From contig NZ_JASZYK010000005.1 of NCBI RefSeq assembly GCF_030317035.1, positions 124,001-188,000 of the forward strand: a stretch of 64,000 nt of DNA, read 5' to 3'. Made by a program: the position numbers and the translations under genes. This DNA is from Variovorax sp. J22G73. GTDB lineage: Bacteria; Pseudomonadota; Gammaproteobacteria; Burkholderiales; Burkholderiaceae_C. Positions within the stretch are counted from its first letter, which is position 1. Each line of letters opens with the position of its first letter. Positions 15,611-24,863 of this stretch are shown piece by piece. The notes under the pieces are model-generated. The model saw only the letters and a list, made by a program, of their open reading frames with translations, was not told the origin of the DNA and did no database searches.

Positions 15611-16116
15611 TGCCAGGCCTCGGAGGCCACCAGCAGCTCGGGCAGCGTGCGCGACGCGAGCACCAGCAGGCCGAAGTGTGCCGGGTCCAGCGTTTGGGGC
15701 TCGGGGTCGAAGTGGGCGAGCGTGCCCACCACTTCGGCGCCCAGCAGGGTCAGCGCCACCGCGTGGTACGCGCGGATGACGCCGTGGTAGGGGCTGCCCG
15801 CCAGCATCGGCTCCTGGAGCGAATCGTCCACGTGCAGGAACGAGTCGCGCAGCACGAACTGGCAGAAGCTGTCCGCAAGGGGAAAGTCGGACAAAGGCGC
15901 CGGCAGCGGCTCGCCGCGCTTGTCGAACAGCAGCACGTTGCGCACCCGGTCGCCGACGACCTTGAAGATGGCGGTGTAGCGGTGCGGCACGCTGGCGTTG
16001 AGCTCGCGCAGCGCCTGCGCGAACGCCTGCTGCTGGATGAGCGACAGCACCTCGTCCGCGATTTCGTCGAGCCTGCGCTCGGGAGGGTGGACGGCGGGCG
16101 TATTTGAAGTCGGCAT
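15607..16116 (-). CDS. GAF-like domain protein
   Basis: Soluble protein of 169 residues. After a helical start (LDEIADEVLSLIQQQAFAQALR) it has strand-rich sequence with RYTAIFKVVGDRVRNVLLFDKRGE, divided by loops, followed by FCQFVLRDSFLHVDDSL and AYHAVALTLLGAEVVGTLAHFDPE, the order expected in a GAF sensor domain. No output domain is attached. Its stop overlaps the ATG of the glycosidase (AATGA), so the two are translationally coupled and probably function together; a stand-alone sensor coupled to a sugar enzyme is unusual. The ATG at 16116 is chosen because the upstream open frame has no family-like sequence. Confidence 0.7.
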   Translation of the reverse strand: MPTSNTPAVHPPERRLDEIADEVLSLIQQQAFAQALRELNASVPHRYTAIFKVVGDRVRNVLLFDKRGEPLPAPLSDFPLADSFCQFVLRDSFLHVDDSLQEPMLAGSPYHGVIRAYHAVALTLLGAEVVGTLAHFDPEPQTLDPAHFGLLVLASRTLPELLVASEAWQ

Positions 16117-16297
16117 GGGTCGGTTCACGAAAAAAGGCGCTCTTCGGTCCGCTGCGCCGGCGGGCTTGCCATGGCGCGGGCCTTCGGGCGAGATGCTTCG
16201 AGGCGGCGGTCGATTTTCACCTGAAGTCGAGGGCGCCATACTCTCGCCCGGACTCTCCCGCTGCGGGATGGCCCGGCAACCGATTCGGGAGTGAGAA

Positions 16298-17977
16298 ATG
16301 ACGACTGCATGCATGCCAGGCGCGCCCGGTTTCCCTGGGCAAGGCTCATTCCCTTTTTCTGCTCTGTTCCGCTCGCTGCCGGCCGTGCTGGCGCTGGTGC
16401 TGTGCGCGCTGATGAGCGCCTGCGCCAGCCTGCCGCCCCCCGTGCCCGAGCTGCCCACGCAGGCCGTCGCCGACCACGCGGCCACCCCGCTGGGCGAGCT
16501 CACGCAGAAGGTGCTGCCGCCGGACGGGCGCTCGGGCTTTCGCCTGCTGCCCTACGGCCCGACCTCCTTCGACACCCGCATTCAACTGGCCCGGCTCGCC
16601 ACGCGCAGCCTCGACGTGCAGTACTACCTGCTGGCCGGCGACAACACCGGCCGCGCGCTGATGGGCGCGCTGCGCGACGCCGCCGAGCGCGGCGTGCGCG
16701 TGCGGCTGCTGGTGGACGACCTCTACACCACCGGTGAGGACGACCTGCTGCTGGCCCTTGCCAGCTACCCGAACGTGCAGGTGCGCCTGTTCAACCCGTT
16801 TCCGGCCGGGCGCGGCAGCGACCTGACGCGCTTCGTCAGCTCGGGCTTCGACTTCGCGCGCATCAACCGGCGCATGCACAACAAGCTCTTCGTGGCCGAC
16901 AACGCCGCCGCCGTGGCCGGCGGGCGCAACATGGCCGACGAGTACGTGATGAATGCCGCGGGCAGCAACTTCGTCGACATGGACGTGTTCGCGGCCGGCC
17001 CCGTGGTGCGCGACCTGTCGGACGAGTTCGACCACTACTGGAACAGCGAGGTCGTCTACCCCGTGGCGCGCATCGCCTCTACCGCGCTCACCCCCGCGCA
17101 GCTGCTGCAGAAGTTCGACACCCTGGTGGCCGACGCCAGGCCGCCGCAGGCGCCGCGCATTCCGGCCGACGGAAAAATCCACGACCCGCAGCCCGACGAA
17201 CCCGTCTCGCTGCCGCTGGACCTGGTGCCCATGATGAACCTGCCCTTCGAGCTGGCGGAGCGCGACCTGAGCCCGCTGCTGTGGGCGAACGCGCGCGTGC
17301 TGTTCGACCCGCTCAGCAAGACCGAGGGGCTCAACGAGCGCGAGAACTCGCTGAAGGGCACCGTCACCGAAGGCGTGATCCGCTGGTTTCGCACGGCGCG
17401 CAGCAGCATCAAGATGGTGTCGCCGTACTTCGTGCCGTCCGACGCATCGGTGGCCAGCCTGGCCGGCGCGCAGGCCGAGGGCGTGAGCGTCACGCTGCTC
17501 ACCAACTCGCTGGCCTCCACCGACGAGCCGTGGGTGTACGTGGGCTACTGGCCGCACATCCACGAGCTGCTGAAGGCCGGCGTGGGCATCTACGAACTGA
17601 GCCCGACGCTGAGCGTGAAGCGCGGCAAGCTCGGCATCTTCGGCCACCGCACCGGCGCGCTGCACATGAAGAACGGCATCGTCGACCAGAAGCAGGTGTT
17701 CCTCGGCTCGATGAACCTCGACCCGCGCTCGGCGCGGCTGAACACCGAGCTGGGTTTGATCATCGACAGCCCCGAGATGGCGCAGCAGCTGCAGGGCTTC
17801 GCCGACGCGGGCAGCTCCTACCGCCTGCGGCTGGACGCCAGCGGCAAGGGCGTCGAATGGGTCGAGCAGGACAACGACGGCAAGGAAACCGCCTACGACG
17901 TACCGCCGGAGACCACCGCGTGGCAGCGCCTGAGGCTGCGGCTGATGGCGCCGTTCATTCCGGTGGACGAGTTGTAG
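16298..17977 (+). CDS. Phospholipase D/cardiolipin-synthase-like lipoprotein
   Basis: Protein of 559 residues with two HKD phospholipase D motifs: His194-Lys196-Asp201 (MHNKLFVAD) and His456-Lys458-Asp463 (LHMKNGIVD), each followed by the usual Gly/Ser-Asn element (GGRN, GSMN). Two HKD motifs build one active site for phosphatidyl transfer or hydrolysis. The N terminus has a hydrophobic stretch ending LMSAC-ASLPPP, which looks like a lipobox, so it is probably an envelope-anchored periplasmic enzyme rather than the integral-membrane ClsA type. It is a single-gene unit; the divergent neighbour is the GAF-like gene, and a four-copy 8-nt repeat lies after its stop. Confidence 0.88.
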   Translation: MTTACMPGAPGFPGQGSFPFSALFRSLPAVLALVLCALMSACASLPPPVPELPTQAVADHAATPLGELTQKVLPPDGRSGFRLLPYGPTSFDTRIQLARLATRSLDVQYYLLAGDNTGRALMGALRDAAERGVRVRLLVDDLYTTGEDDLLLALASYPNVQVRLFNPFPAGRGSDLTRFVSSGFDFARINRRMHNKLFVADNAAAVAGGRNMADEYVMNAAGSNFVDMDVFAAGPVVRDLSDEFDHYWNSEVVYPVARIASTALTPAQLLQKFDTLVADARPPQAPRIPADGKIHDPQPDEPVSLPLDLVPMMNLPFELAERDLSPLLWANARVLFDPLSKTEGLNERENSLKGTVTEGVIRWFRTARSSIKMVSPYFVPSDASVASLAGAQAEGVSVTLLTNSLASTDEPWVYVGYWPHIHELLKAGVGIYELSPTLSVKRGKLGIFGHRTGALHMKNGIVDQKQVFLGSMNLDPRSARLNTELGLIIDSPEMAQQLQGFADAGSSYRLRLDASGKGVEWVEQDNDGKETAYDVPPETTAWQRLRLRLMAPFIPVDEL

Positions 17978-18000
17978 CGGCGGGCCGCGTCGAGCCCGGC

Positions 18001-18032
18001 GCGTCAGTGCGTCAGTGCGTCATTGCATCAGG
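18001..18032. repeat. Four imperfect 8-nt tandem copies
   Basis: GCGTCAGT, GCGTCAGT, GCGTCATT and GCATCAGG follow each other between the convergent PLD and GntR genes. No function is evident; it is a minor microsatellite-like stretch. Confidence 0.7.
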
Positions 18033-18035
18033 GGC

Positions 18036-18752
18036 TCAGCCCGCCTGAAGCACTTCGAGCGCGCTTTCCATGTGCAGGCGCATGCACCGGGACGCGCCGT
18101 CCGCGTCGCGGTTGCCGATCAGCTCGACCAGTTCCATGTGGGCGTCCTGGACCTGCTGCAGGCTCTCGTCCGTCTTTCGCCGTTCCATGCCCTGGCGTGA
18201 CTGCGATTCGAGCGACGCCCGGATCGACCCGATCATCTGGAACAGCAGCAGGTTGCCGCTGGCGCGCGCGATTTCCACATGCAGCTCGGTATCGAGCGAC
18301 GCATAGACCGACGGATGGCGCAGCTGCGCCTGCATCTGCACGACCAGGTCGGACATGCGCGCCAGTTGCGCCGGCGTGCGCCTGAGCGCGGCCAATGCCG
18401 TGGCGCGACCTTCGAGGCTCGCGCGCACGTCCATCAGGTCTTCCGTCGAGTTGTCGAGCACCTGCAGCGCGCGCGAAAAATAGATGCCGAGCGCCGACGC
18501 GTCCAGGTCCCGGCGAATGGTCGGGCTCTTGCCGTTGGCGATTTCGACGACGCCCATGCCCTTGAGCGTCCTCAGCGCCTCGCGCACGACGGTGCGGCTC
18601 ACGCCCAGCAGCTCGCCCAGGCGCGCCTCCGACGGCAGGGCGGAGCCGGGGCCGGGCTTGGCGTCCTGTATGTACTGCAGAAGGCTCTGAACGGCCTGCT
18701 CGGCCAGGGAGCTGCGCTCCAGCCGGCCCGGAACAAAAGGGTGTGCGGTCAT
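18036..18752 (-). CDS. GntR-family (FadR/FCD subfamily) transcriptional regulator
   Basis: Regulator of 238 residues. Winged helix-turn-helix at about 10-78 (GSALPSEARLGELLGVSRTV, then VREALRTLKGMGVVEI), followed by an all-helical FCD ligand domain (about 95-230) with metal-ligand-type residues in DTELHVEIARASGN and HMELVELI. FadR-type regulators usually repress sugar-acid or organic-acid operons and release DNA on binding the acid or a metal. It is divergent from the RraA-like/IlvD/solute-binding gene set with 93 nt between starts, so it is the likely repressor of that operon. An imperfect palindrome around CCTATCGTACAGG (18768-18780) is a possible operator. Confidence 0.9.
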   Translation of the reverse strand: MTAHPFVPGRLERSSLAEQAVQSLLQYIQDAKPGPGSALPSEARLGELLGVSRTVVREALRTLKGMGVVEIANGKSPTIRRDLDASALGIYFSRALQVLDNSTEDLMDVRASLEGRATALAALRRTPAQLARMSDLVVQMQAQLRHPSVYASLDTELHVEIARASGNLLLFQMIGSIRASLESQSRQGMERRKTDESLQQVQDAHMELVELIGNRDADGASRCMRLHMESALEVLQAG

Positions 18753-18845
18753 GTGGTGTCTCCCAGACCTATCGTACAGGCGGACAGGTTGCGGGCTCGC
18801 TGTTCGACGCGTTCAATTCGCGGTTTTTGCAGGAGACAAGAAGCC

Positions 18846-19532
18846 ATGTGGAAAGACGACGACGAGCTGTTCGGCCTGATGCGCAAGCGTCTGTTCCCCG
18901 CGGTGGTGGGCGACATCCTTGACACGATGGGCTACCTGCACCAGTTCCTGCCGGCGGCCATCAAGCCCGTCGAACGCTCGATGGTGGTGGCGGGCCGCGC
19001 CATGCCCGTGCTGGAAACCAACTGCTTCGCCCGCGCCGAGCCGCAGGGCAAGTCCCCGCTGAGCCAGCAGGCCTTCGGCCTGTTGTTCCAGGCACTGGAC
19101 GACCTTGCGCCGAACGAGGTGTACGTCGCGACGGGCTCGGCCCCGCAGTTCGCGCTGTGGGGCGGGTTGATGACCACGCGTGCCATGCACCTGAAGGCGG
19201 CCGGCGCGGTGCTTGACGGCTATTCCCGCGACACGACGGAAGTGCTCGAGCTCGGCCTGCCCGTGTTCTCGCTCGGCGGCTACTCGCAGGACCAGGGGCC
19301 GCGCGGCAAGGTGGTCGACTACCGCGTGCCGGTGGAAATCCAGGGGGTCCGGGTTCGCCCGGGAGACATCGTCTTCGGCGACCAGGACGGCGTGCTGGTC
19401 ATTCCACGGGAGGCCGAAAAAGAGGCGATCAGCCTCGCGCTGGAAAAGGCCGCCACGGAAAGCAGCGTGCGCAAGGCCATCCAGAACGGCATGAGCACGG
19501 TCGAGGCTTTCAAGACGTTCGGAGTGATGTGA
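18846..19532 (+). CDS. RraA-like family protein (HMG/CHA-aldolase-like)
   Basis: Protein of 228 residues of the RraA fold. Members are either divalent-metal aldolases that split 4-hydroxy-4-methyl-2-oxoglutarate-type acids, or regulators of RNase E. Family motifs include VVGDILDTMGY, GGLMTTRAMHLKAAGAVLDG split around the beta strand, and GDIVFGDQDGVLVIP. The conserved Arg-Asp pair of aldolase members is replaced by GYSRDTTE, close to the usual DGxxRD. Linked to an IlvD/Edd dehydratase whose start overlaps its stop (GTGA), it is more likely a catabolic enzyme acting on a sugar acid or keto acid than an RNase E inhibitor. RBS GGAGAC lies before ATG. Confidence 0.85.
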   Translation: MWKDDDELFGLMRKRLFPAVVGDILDTMGYLHQFLPAAIKPVERSMVVAGRAMPVLETNCFARAEPQGKSPLSQQAFGLLFQALDDLAPNEVYVATGSAPQFALWGGLMTTRAMHLKAAGAVLDGYSRDTTEVLELGLPVFSLGGYSQDQGPRGKVVDYRVPVEIQGVRVRPGDIVFGDQDGVLVIPREAEKEAISLALEKAATESSVRKAIQNGMSTVEAFKTFGVM

Positions 19533-21289
19533 ACGAAGACAAAGAGGACAAGAACGGCCAAGCCGGCGCCACCATGAAGAAAGTACTGCGCTCCTCGGCC
19601 TGGTTCGCCGGGGACGACAAGGACGCCTTCATCCACCGCAGCTGGATGAAAAACAGCGGGCTGCCCGATGACGCCTTCGACGGTCGCCCGGTCATCGGCA
19701 TCTGCAACACCTTTTCGGACTTCACGCCGTGCAACGCGCACTTCCGCGAGCTGGTGGAGCATGTCAAGCGCGGTGTGCTCGACGCAGGGGGCGTGCCGCT
19801 GGAGTTCCCGGTCTTCTCCTGCGGCGAGTCGAACCTGCGGCCGACGGCCATGCTCTTTCGCAACCTCGCGTCCATGGACGTGGAGGAGGCCATCCGCGGC
19901 AACCCCATGGACGGCGTGGTGCTGATGGCCGGCTGCGACAAGACGACGCCCTCGCTGCTCATGGGGGCGTCGAGCTGCGACCTGCCCAGCATCGTGATCT
20001 CCGGCGGGCCCATGCTCAACGGCAAGTTTCGCGGCCGGGACATCGGCTCGGGCACCGACGTCTGGCGCTTTTCCGAAGACGTGCGCGCGGGCGTGATGAG
20101 CCGCGCGGACTTCATGGCCGCAGAAAGCGCAATGTCGCGCTCGCCCGGCCACTGCATGACGATGGGCACCGCCTCGACCATGGCCTCCATGGTCGAGGCA
20201 CTGGGCGTGGCATTGCCCGGCAACGCGGCCTATCCGGCGGTCGATGCGCGCCGATCGCGCCTGGCCCGCATGACGGGCAGGCGCATCGTCGAGATGGTCC
20301 ATGAAGACCTGGCGTTGTCGCGCATCCTGACGCGCGAGGCCTTCGCCAACGCGGTGCGCGTCAACGGCGCGATCGGCGGCTCGACCAACGCGGTCGTGCA
20401 CCTGCTGGCGATTGCCGGGCGCATCGGCACGCCGCTCACGCTGGAAGACTGGGACCGCTGGGGGCAGGGCATGCCGACCCTGCTCGACCTGATGCCCTCC
20501 GGCCGCTTCCTGATGGAAGACTTCTGCTACGCGGGCGGACTGCCGGCGCTGATGAAGGAGATGGCGCACCTGCTGGACCTTGGCGCGCTCACCGTGACCG
20601 GTCACACCGTTGGCCAGAACATCGAGCCCGCGGAGAATTTCGACCGCGAGGTGATCCGGCCCGTCGGCAACCCGCTGACGCCCCACGGCGGCATTGCCGT
20701 GCTGCGCGGCAACCTTGCGCCCGACGGCGCGATCATCAAGCCGTCGGCCGCCTCGCCGGAGCTGATGCGCCACCGGGGCCGTGCCGTGGTGTTCGACACC
20801 ATCGAGGACTACAAGCGCCGCGTCGACGACCCCGCGCTCGACATCGACGAACACCGCGTCATGGTCTTGCGCAACTGCGGTCCCAAGGGCTACCCCGGCA
20901 TGGCGGAGGTGGGCAACATGGCGCTGCCGCGCAAGCTGCTGGCGCGCGGCGTGCGCGACATGGTGCGGCTGTCCGACGCGCGCATGTCCGGCACCGCTTT
21001 CGGCACGGTGGTGCTGCACGTGGCGCCTGAAGCCGCCGTGGGCGGCGCCCTGGCACTGGTGGAGGACGGCGACGAGATCGAGCTCGACGTGCCGGCGCGT
21101 CGGCTGCACCTGCATGTGTCCGACGAGGTGCTCGCGCGGCGCAGGAGCGCATGGACTGCGCCCGAGCCCGCCATGAAGGGCGGCTACCAGTCGCTCCACG
21201 TGGAGCGAACGCTGCAGGCCGACAAGGGCGCCGACCTCGACTTTCTCGTGGGGTGCCGCGGCCACGCGGTGCCGCGTGAGAGCCATTGA
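19529..21289 (+). CDS. IlvD/Edd-family sugar-acid dehydratase
   Basis: Iron-sulfur dehydratase of up to 586 residues that removes water from an aldonic acid or dihydroxy acid. Family motifs are clear: NTFSDFTPCNAHFRELVEHVK (with the cluster Cys), MAGCDKTTPSLLMG, SPGHCMTMGTAST with the third Cys, and GPKGYPGMAEVGNM. The GxNAH form TPCNAHFRE and the length are those of the arabonate/xylonate dehydratase branch rather than biosynthetic IlvD. It could start with GTG at 19529 (GTGA overlap) or the ATG at 19574. Operon with RraA-like aldolase and a solute-binding protein under a divergent GntR regulator supports sugar-acid catabolism; the exact acid is unknown. Confidence 0.9.
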   Translation: MNEDKEDKNGQAGATMKKVLRSSAWFAGDDKDAFIHRSWMKNSGLPDDAFDGRPVIGICNTFSDFTPCNAHFRELVEHVKRGVLDAGGVPLEFPVFSCGESNLRPTAMLFRNLASMDVEEAIRGNPMDGVVLMAGCDKTTPSLLMGASSCDLPSIVISGGPMLNGKFRGRDIGSGTDVWRFSEDVRAGVMSRADFMAAESAMSRSPGHCMTMGTASTMASMVEALGVALPGNAAYPAVDARRSRLARMTGRRIVEMVHEDLALSRILTREAFANAVRVNGAIGGSTNAVVHLLAIAGRIGTPLTLEDWDRWGQGMPTLLDLMPSGRFLMEDFCYAGGLPALMKEMAHLLDLGALTVTGHTVGQNIEPAENFDREVIRPVGNPLTPHGGIAVLRGNLAPDGAIIKPSAASPELMRHRGRAVVFDTIEDYKRRVDDPALDIDEHRVMVLRNCGPKGYPGMAEVGNMALPRKLLARGVRDMVRLSDARMSGTAFGTVVLHVAPEAAVGGALALVEDGDEIELDVPARRLHLHVSDEVLARRRSAWTAPEPAMKGGYQSLHVERTLQADKGADLDFLVGCRGHAVPRESH

Positions 21290-21382
21290 GCCCGAACCGG
21301 CCAACGACCCCGCACCCCGCAGCCACGGCTGGCATCGTTTCTTTTCTTGTCAGCTTCTTTCTTGAATCAGGAGACACATCCA

Positions 21383-22195
21383 ATGACCCGTATCACCACC
21401 CGCCGCACCGCAATCGCAGCCCTCGCAACCTTGGGTCTCGGCGCCGCCCTGACCGTGTTCGCCCCCTTCGCCTCGGCGCAGTCCGTGGCCGACATCAAGA
21501 AGAAGGGCGAGATCACCATCGGCATGCTGGTCGACTTCCCGCCCTACGGCACCACCGACGCCAGGAACCAGCCCGACGGCTACGACGCCGACGTGGCCAG
21601 GCTGCTGGCCAAGGACTGGGGCGTCAAGGCCAACATCGTGCCCGTCACCGGCCCGAACCGCATTCCCTTCCTGCTGACCAACAAGGTCGATGTGCTGGTG
21701 GCCTCGCTGGCCATCACGCCCGAGCGGGCGAAGCAGGTCGATTTCTCGATCCCGTACGCGGCCGCCTCGGTGGTGCTCTACGGCGCGAAAAAGGCCGACA
21801 TCAAGACCGCCGCCGACTTCAAGGGCAAGCGCCTGGGCGTGGCACGCGCCAGCACGCAGGACGTCGCGCTGACGGCCCTGGCCGCCGAGGGCACGGAAAT
21901 TCGCCGTTTCGACGACGACGCCTCCGCCATGCAGGCGCTGCTTTCCGGTCAGGTCGATGCCATCGGCTGCTCCACCACGGTGGCCGCCCAGATCGCCAAG
22001 CGCGCACCGGCGGACACCTACGAACAGAAGATGGTGCTGCGCCAGCAGGTCATGGGCATCGTGCTGCGGCCGGGCCAGGCGGAACTGAAGAAGGCGGTGG
22101 ACGACTTCGTCGTGCGCAACAAGGCCAATGGGGAGCTGAACAAGCTTTACCAGAAGTGGCTGGGCACCGACTTTCCGGCGTTGCCCAATTCCTGA
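21383..22195 (+). CDS. Periplasmic solute-binding protein (SBP_bac_3 family)
   Basis: Binding protein of 270 residues from the ATG at 21383, which has AGGAG upstream. Signal peptide at 1-31 (TAIAALATLGLGAALTVFA, cleavage after SAQ). The mature part follows the polar amino-acid binding pattern: GEITIGMLVDFPPYGTTDA, GYDADVARLLAKDWGVK, then DVLVASLAITPERAKQVDFS and KLYQKWLGTDFP. Family members bind amino acids, opines or small organic acids. It is the last gene of the RraA-IlvD operon, but no permease or ATPase gene follows, so its transporter is encoded elsewhere or has been lost. Ligand unknown. Confidence 0.88.
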   Translation: MTRITTRRTAIAALATLGLGAALTVFAPFASAQSVADIKKKGEITIGMLVDFPPYGTTDARNQPDGYDADVARLLAKDWGVKANIVPVTGPNRIPFLLTNKVDVLVASLAITPERAKQVDFSIPYAAASVVLYGAKKADIKTAADFKGKRLGVARASTQDVALTALAAEGTEIRRFDDDASAMQALLSGQVDAIGCSTTVAAQIAKRAPADTYEQKMVLRQQVMGIVLRPGQAELKKAVDDFVVRNKANGELNKLYQKWLGTDFPALPNS

Positions 22196-22348
22196 GCCGG
22201 ACAGATCCAGGACCCAGGACCAAAGACCCACGACCCGAGGGCAAACCCTCGCGCGTCTGAAAAGTCATGCGAATGGCGCTGCCGAGATAGGACCGCGCGC
22301 ACCCCGCAGTCCAAGAATGTCTTCGTCCATAGAGACTGGAGACAACAC

Positions 22349-24847
22349 ATGAACACATCGACGCGCATGCCCAAGGCACGCATTCCCCGGCAGACGCTGC
22401 TTGCCGGCACCACGGCAGGCCTGTCCCTGTTGCTTCTCGCTTGCGGCGGGGGCGGCGGCGGTGGCGGGTTCATCGGGGGCCTTGGCGGCGGAGGTGGAGG
22501 TGTCGGTGGCGACGGCGCCGCGACTCCCAACGGCGGCATGGCCGTGCGCACCCTGTCGACCCGCGCCGACCTGGTCAGCGGCGGCGATGTGCTGGTCGAA
22601 CTGGTGCCCGAGGGCGGTGACGCCACCGGCCTGAAAGTGACGCTGAACGGCGCCGACATCACCGGCGCCTTCGCCAAGCGCGCCGACGGCCGCATCACCG
22701 GGCTTGCGACAGGCTTGGTCGTCGGGTCGAACACCCTCAAGGCCAGCACCAGGCTCAGCCGCGAAGCCACGCTCATGGTGGTCAACGCGCCCAAGGGCGG
22801 GCCGGTGCTGTCGAGCACGCAGGCCCTGCCGTTCGTCTGCGCCACGCCCGAGTCCACGGTGGGCACCGGGGCAACGCCTTCGTCGAATGCCAGCGGCCTC
22901 TCGACCGCGGCCACCGACGCGCAATGCAACATCGCGACCGAGTTCAAGCTGTTCTATCGCACGCTCACGCCGGTGACCGTGTCGGCGGGCGACGGCGGCT
23001 GCTCGTTCGTGCTGCCCGACCCGAGCCCCGCCGCCGCGGGCGCGGTGGCGACCACGCCGGCCAACTCGTGCCTGCAGCCGTACCTGCCCGGCAAGACGGC
23101 CGCCTCGGCGGTCGCGGGCGCCACCACGTCGACCGGGCTGAGCGTGCCCTACATCGTTCGGGTGGAGCGCGGCACGGTCAACCGCGGCATCTACGACATC
23201 GCGGTGCTGTTCGACCCGACGGCCGGCGCCTGGAGCGCGACCGCGCCGCAGCCGCAGTGGAACCGCAAGGTCGTGTATTCGTTCGGCAGCGGCACCGGGT
23301 TTCCGCGGCGCCAGTTCCGCTCGGCCCAGAACTGGGCCAACGACGCGGCGCTGTCGCGCGGCTTCATGGTGGTGGACAACAGCCTGACCGATTCCGCGCT
23401 CAACGGCAACCGCTACCTGGTCGCCGAGACCACGCTGATGATGAAGGAGCACATCATCGACAGCTACGGCGAGGTGGTCTACATGATGGGCAACGGCGAG
23501 TCGGGCGGCGCCATCAACCAGAACAGCGTGGCCTCGCTGCTGCCGGGCGTGATCGACGGCACCCAGCTCGGCGTGGACTTCGCCGACTCCGAGTCGACCG
23601 CCATGGAGGTGATGGACTGCGTGCAGCTGGTCAACTTCTACCAGTCGCCGGCATGGACGGCCTTGCAGGCGGGCGCGACCCCGGCGCAGGTCAACGCGAA
23701 GAAGACGGCGATCAACGGGCACCTCGACCACACCGCCTGCCACGGCTGGCTGACCTTCTTCGGCGGCCTGCTGAAAGCCGGCAACTACACGCCGACCGCG
23801 GTCGCGGACAACGCCACCGGCGCCATCGTGCCGAGCGGCGCGCCGACCAACAACTGCCAGCTGCCGGCCTCGGTGGTGTACGACCCCGTGAGCAACCCCA
23901 CCGGGCCGCGCTGCGGCATCGCGGACGGCGCGGCCAGCGTCTACGGCACCACCACCAACGCCCTGGCGCCCAGCGGCATGCGCGCACTGAACAACCTGGA
24001 CAACGTGGGCATCCAGTACGGGCTGAAGGCGCTGAAGTCGGGCGCGATCTCGACCGAGGAGTTCGTCACGCTCAACGAGAAGATCGGCAGCGCCGACACC
24101 GACGGCAACTTCTCCACCGCGCGCGCCGTGGCCGATGCCGACTCGCTGGCCATCGCGTATCGCGCGGGGCTGGTGTCGCCGGGCGGCAACCTGGCGAAGG
24201 TCGCGACCATCGACCTGCGTGCCTACGACGAGACCTACAACCTGCCGATCGGCCAGCTCGGCATTCACCAGTACTGGCGCAGCTACTCGCACCGCGCGCG
24301 CATCGATGCGGCGACGGGCGGGCACGCGAACCATGCGCTGTGGCGCTTCGGCCCGGCGGGCGTGCCGCCCACCATCGCGGTCGAGTCGTTCCTTGCGATG
24401 GACGCCTGGCTCACCGGCCTCGTGGCGTCGAGCCCGAAGGACTGGACGAACGCGGAGCGCACGCAGCAGCAAGTGGCCGCCGCCAAGCCGGTTGTCGCGT
24501 CGGACCTTTGCTACCTGTCGGCCGACACCACGTTCTCCACCAAGGTGGTGAACACCGCAACCTGCGACGCCGACCCGGTGCTGCTGCCGCACGGCTCGCC
24601 GCGCCAGGTGGCTGGCGGGCCGCTCGCGGAAGACATCCTGAAGTGCCAGGCCAAGCCACTGGCCGCCGCCGACTATGCGCCCGTGACCTTCTCGCCCGGC
24701 CAGTGGTCGCGCCTGCAGGCCGCGTTCCCGCAGGGTGTGTGCGACTGGAGCAAGCCGGGGGTGGGGCAGGCCGAGACGGCGGCGCCGCTGACCTTCAGGG
24801 CCGGCGCCGGCGGCAAGCCGCTCGGCGCGCGCCCGGCAAGTTCCTGA
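22349..24847 (+). CDS. DUF6351-type lipoprotein, putative alpha/beta-hydrolase
   Basis: Large exported protein of 832 residues. The signal peptide ends in a lipobox LLLLAC followed directly by eight glycines and further Gly-rich linker up to about residue 60, then the folded part starts at ATPNGGMAVRTL. The sequence resembles the DUF6351 family, whose function is unknown. A possible nucleophile elbow is GNGESGG with Ser385, preceded by strand sequence EVVYMM, which would fit an esterase or polyester-depolymerase-like fold. Several Cys pairs suggest periplasmic disulfides. Single gene, no clear operon partner; the gap before it (22196-22348) has only short GACCC-type repeats. Confidence 0.8.
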   Translation: MNTSTRMPKARIPRQTLLAGTTAGLSLLLLACGGGGGGGGFIGGLGGGGGGVGGDGAATPNGGMAVRTLSTRADLVSGGDVLVELVPEGGDATGLKVTLNGADITGAFAKRADGRITGLATGLVVGSNTLKASTRLSREATLMVVNAPKGGPVLSSTQALPFVCATPESTVGTGATPSSNASGLSTAATDAQCNIATEFKLFYRTLTPVTVSAGDGGCSFVLPDPSPAAAGAVATTPANSCLQPYLPGKTAASAVAGATTSTGLSVPYIVRVERGTVNRGIYDIAVLFDPTAGAWSATAPQPQWNRKVVYSFGSGTGFPRRQFRSAQNWANDAALSRGFMVVDNSLTDSALNGNRYLVAETTLMMKEHIIDSYGEVVYMMGNGESGGAINQNSVASLLPGVIDGTQLGVDFADSESTAMEVMDCVQLVNFYQSPAWTALQAGATPAQVNAKKTAINGHLDHTACHGWLTFFGGLLKAGNYTPTAVADNATGAIVPSGAPTNNCQLPASVVYDPVSNPTGPRCGIADGAASVYGTTTNALAPSGMRALNNLDNVGIQYGLKALKSGAISTEEFVTLNEKIGSADTDGNFSTARAVADADSLAIAYRAGLVSPGGNLAKVATIDLRAYDETYNLPIGQLGIHQYWRSYSHRARIDAATGGHANHALWRFGPAGVPPTIAVESFLAMDAWLTGLVASSPKDWTNAERTQQQVAAAKPVVASDLCYLSADTTFSTKVVNTATCDADPVLLPHGSPRQVAGGPLAEDILKCQAKPLAAADYAPVTFSPGQWSRLQAAFPQGVCDWSKPGVGQAETAAPLTFRAGAGGKPLGARPASS

Positions 24848-24863
24848 TGGCTGGAAGTTGCCG

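Noticed and set aside
18001..18032. CRISPR-like repeats
   Set aside because: Units are 8 nt with no spacers; no cas genes in the window.
22265..24592. 775-codon open frame opposite the DUF6351 gene
   Set aside because: Same composition artefact; no domain motif, and it would start inside unrelated sequence.
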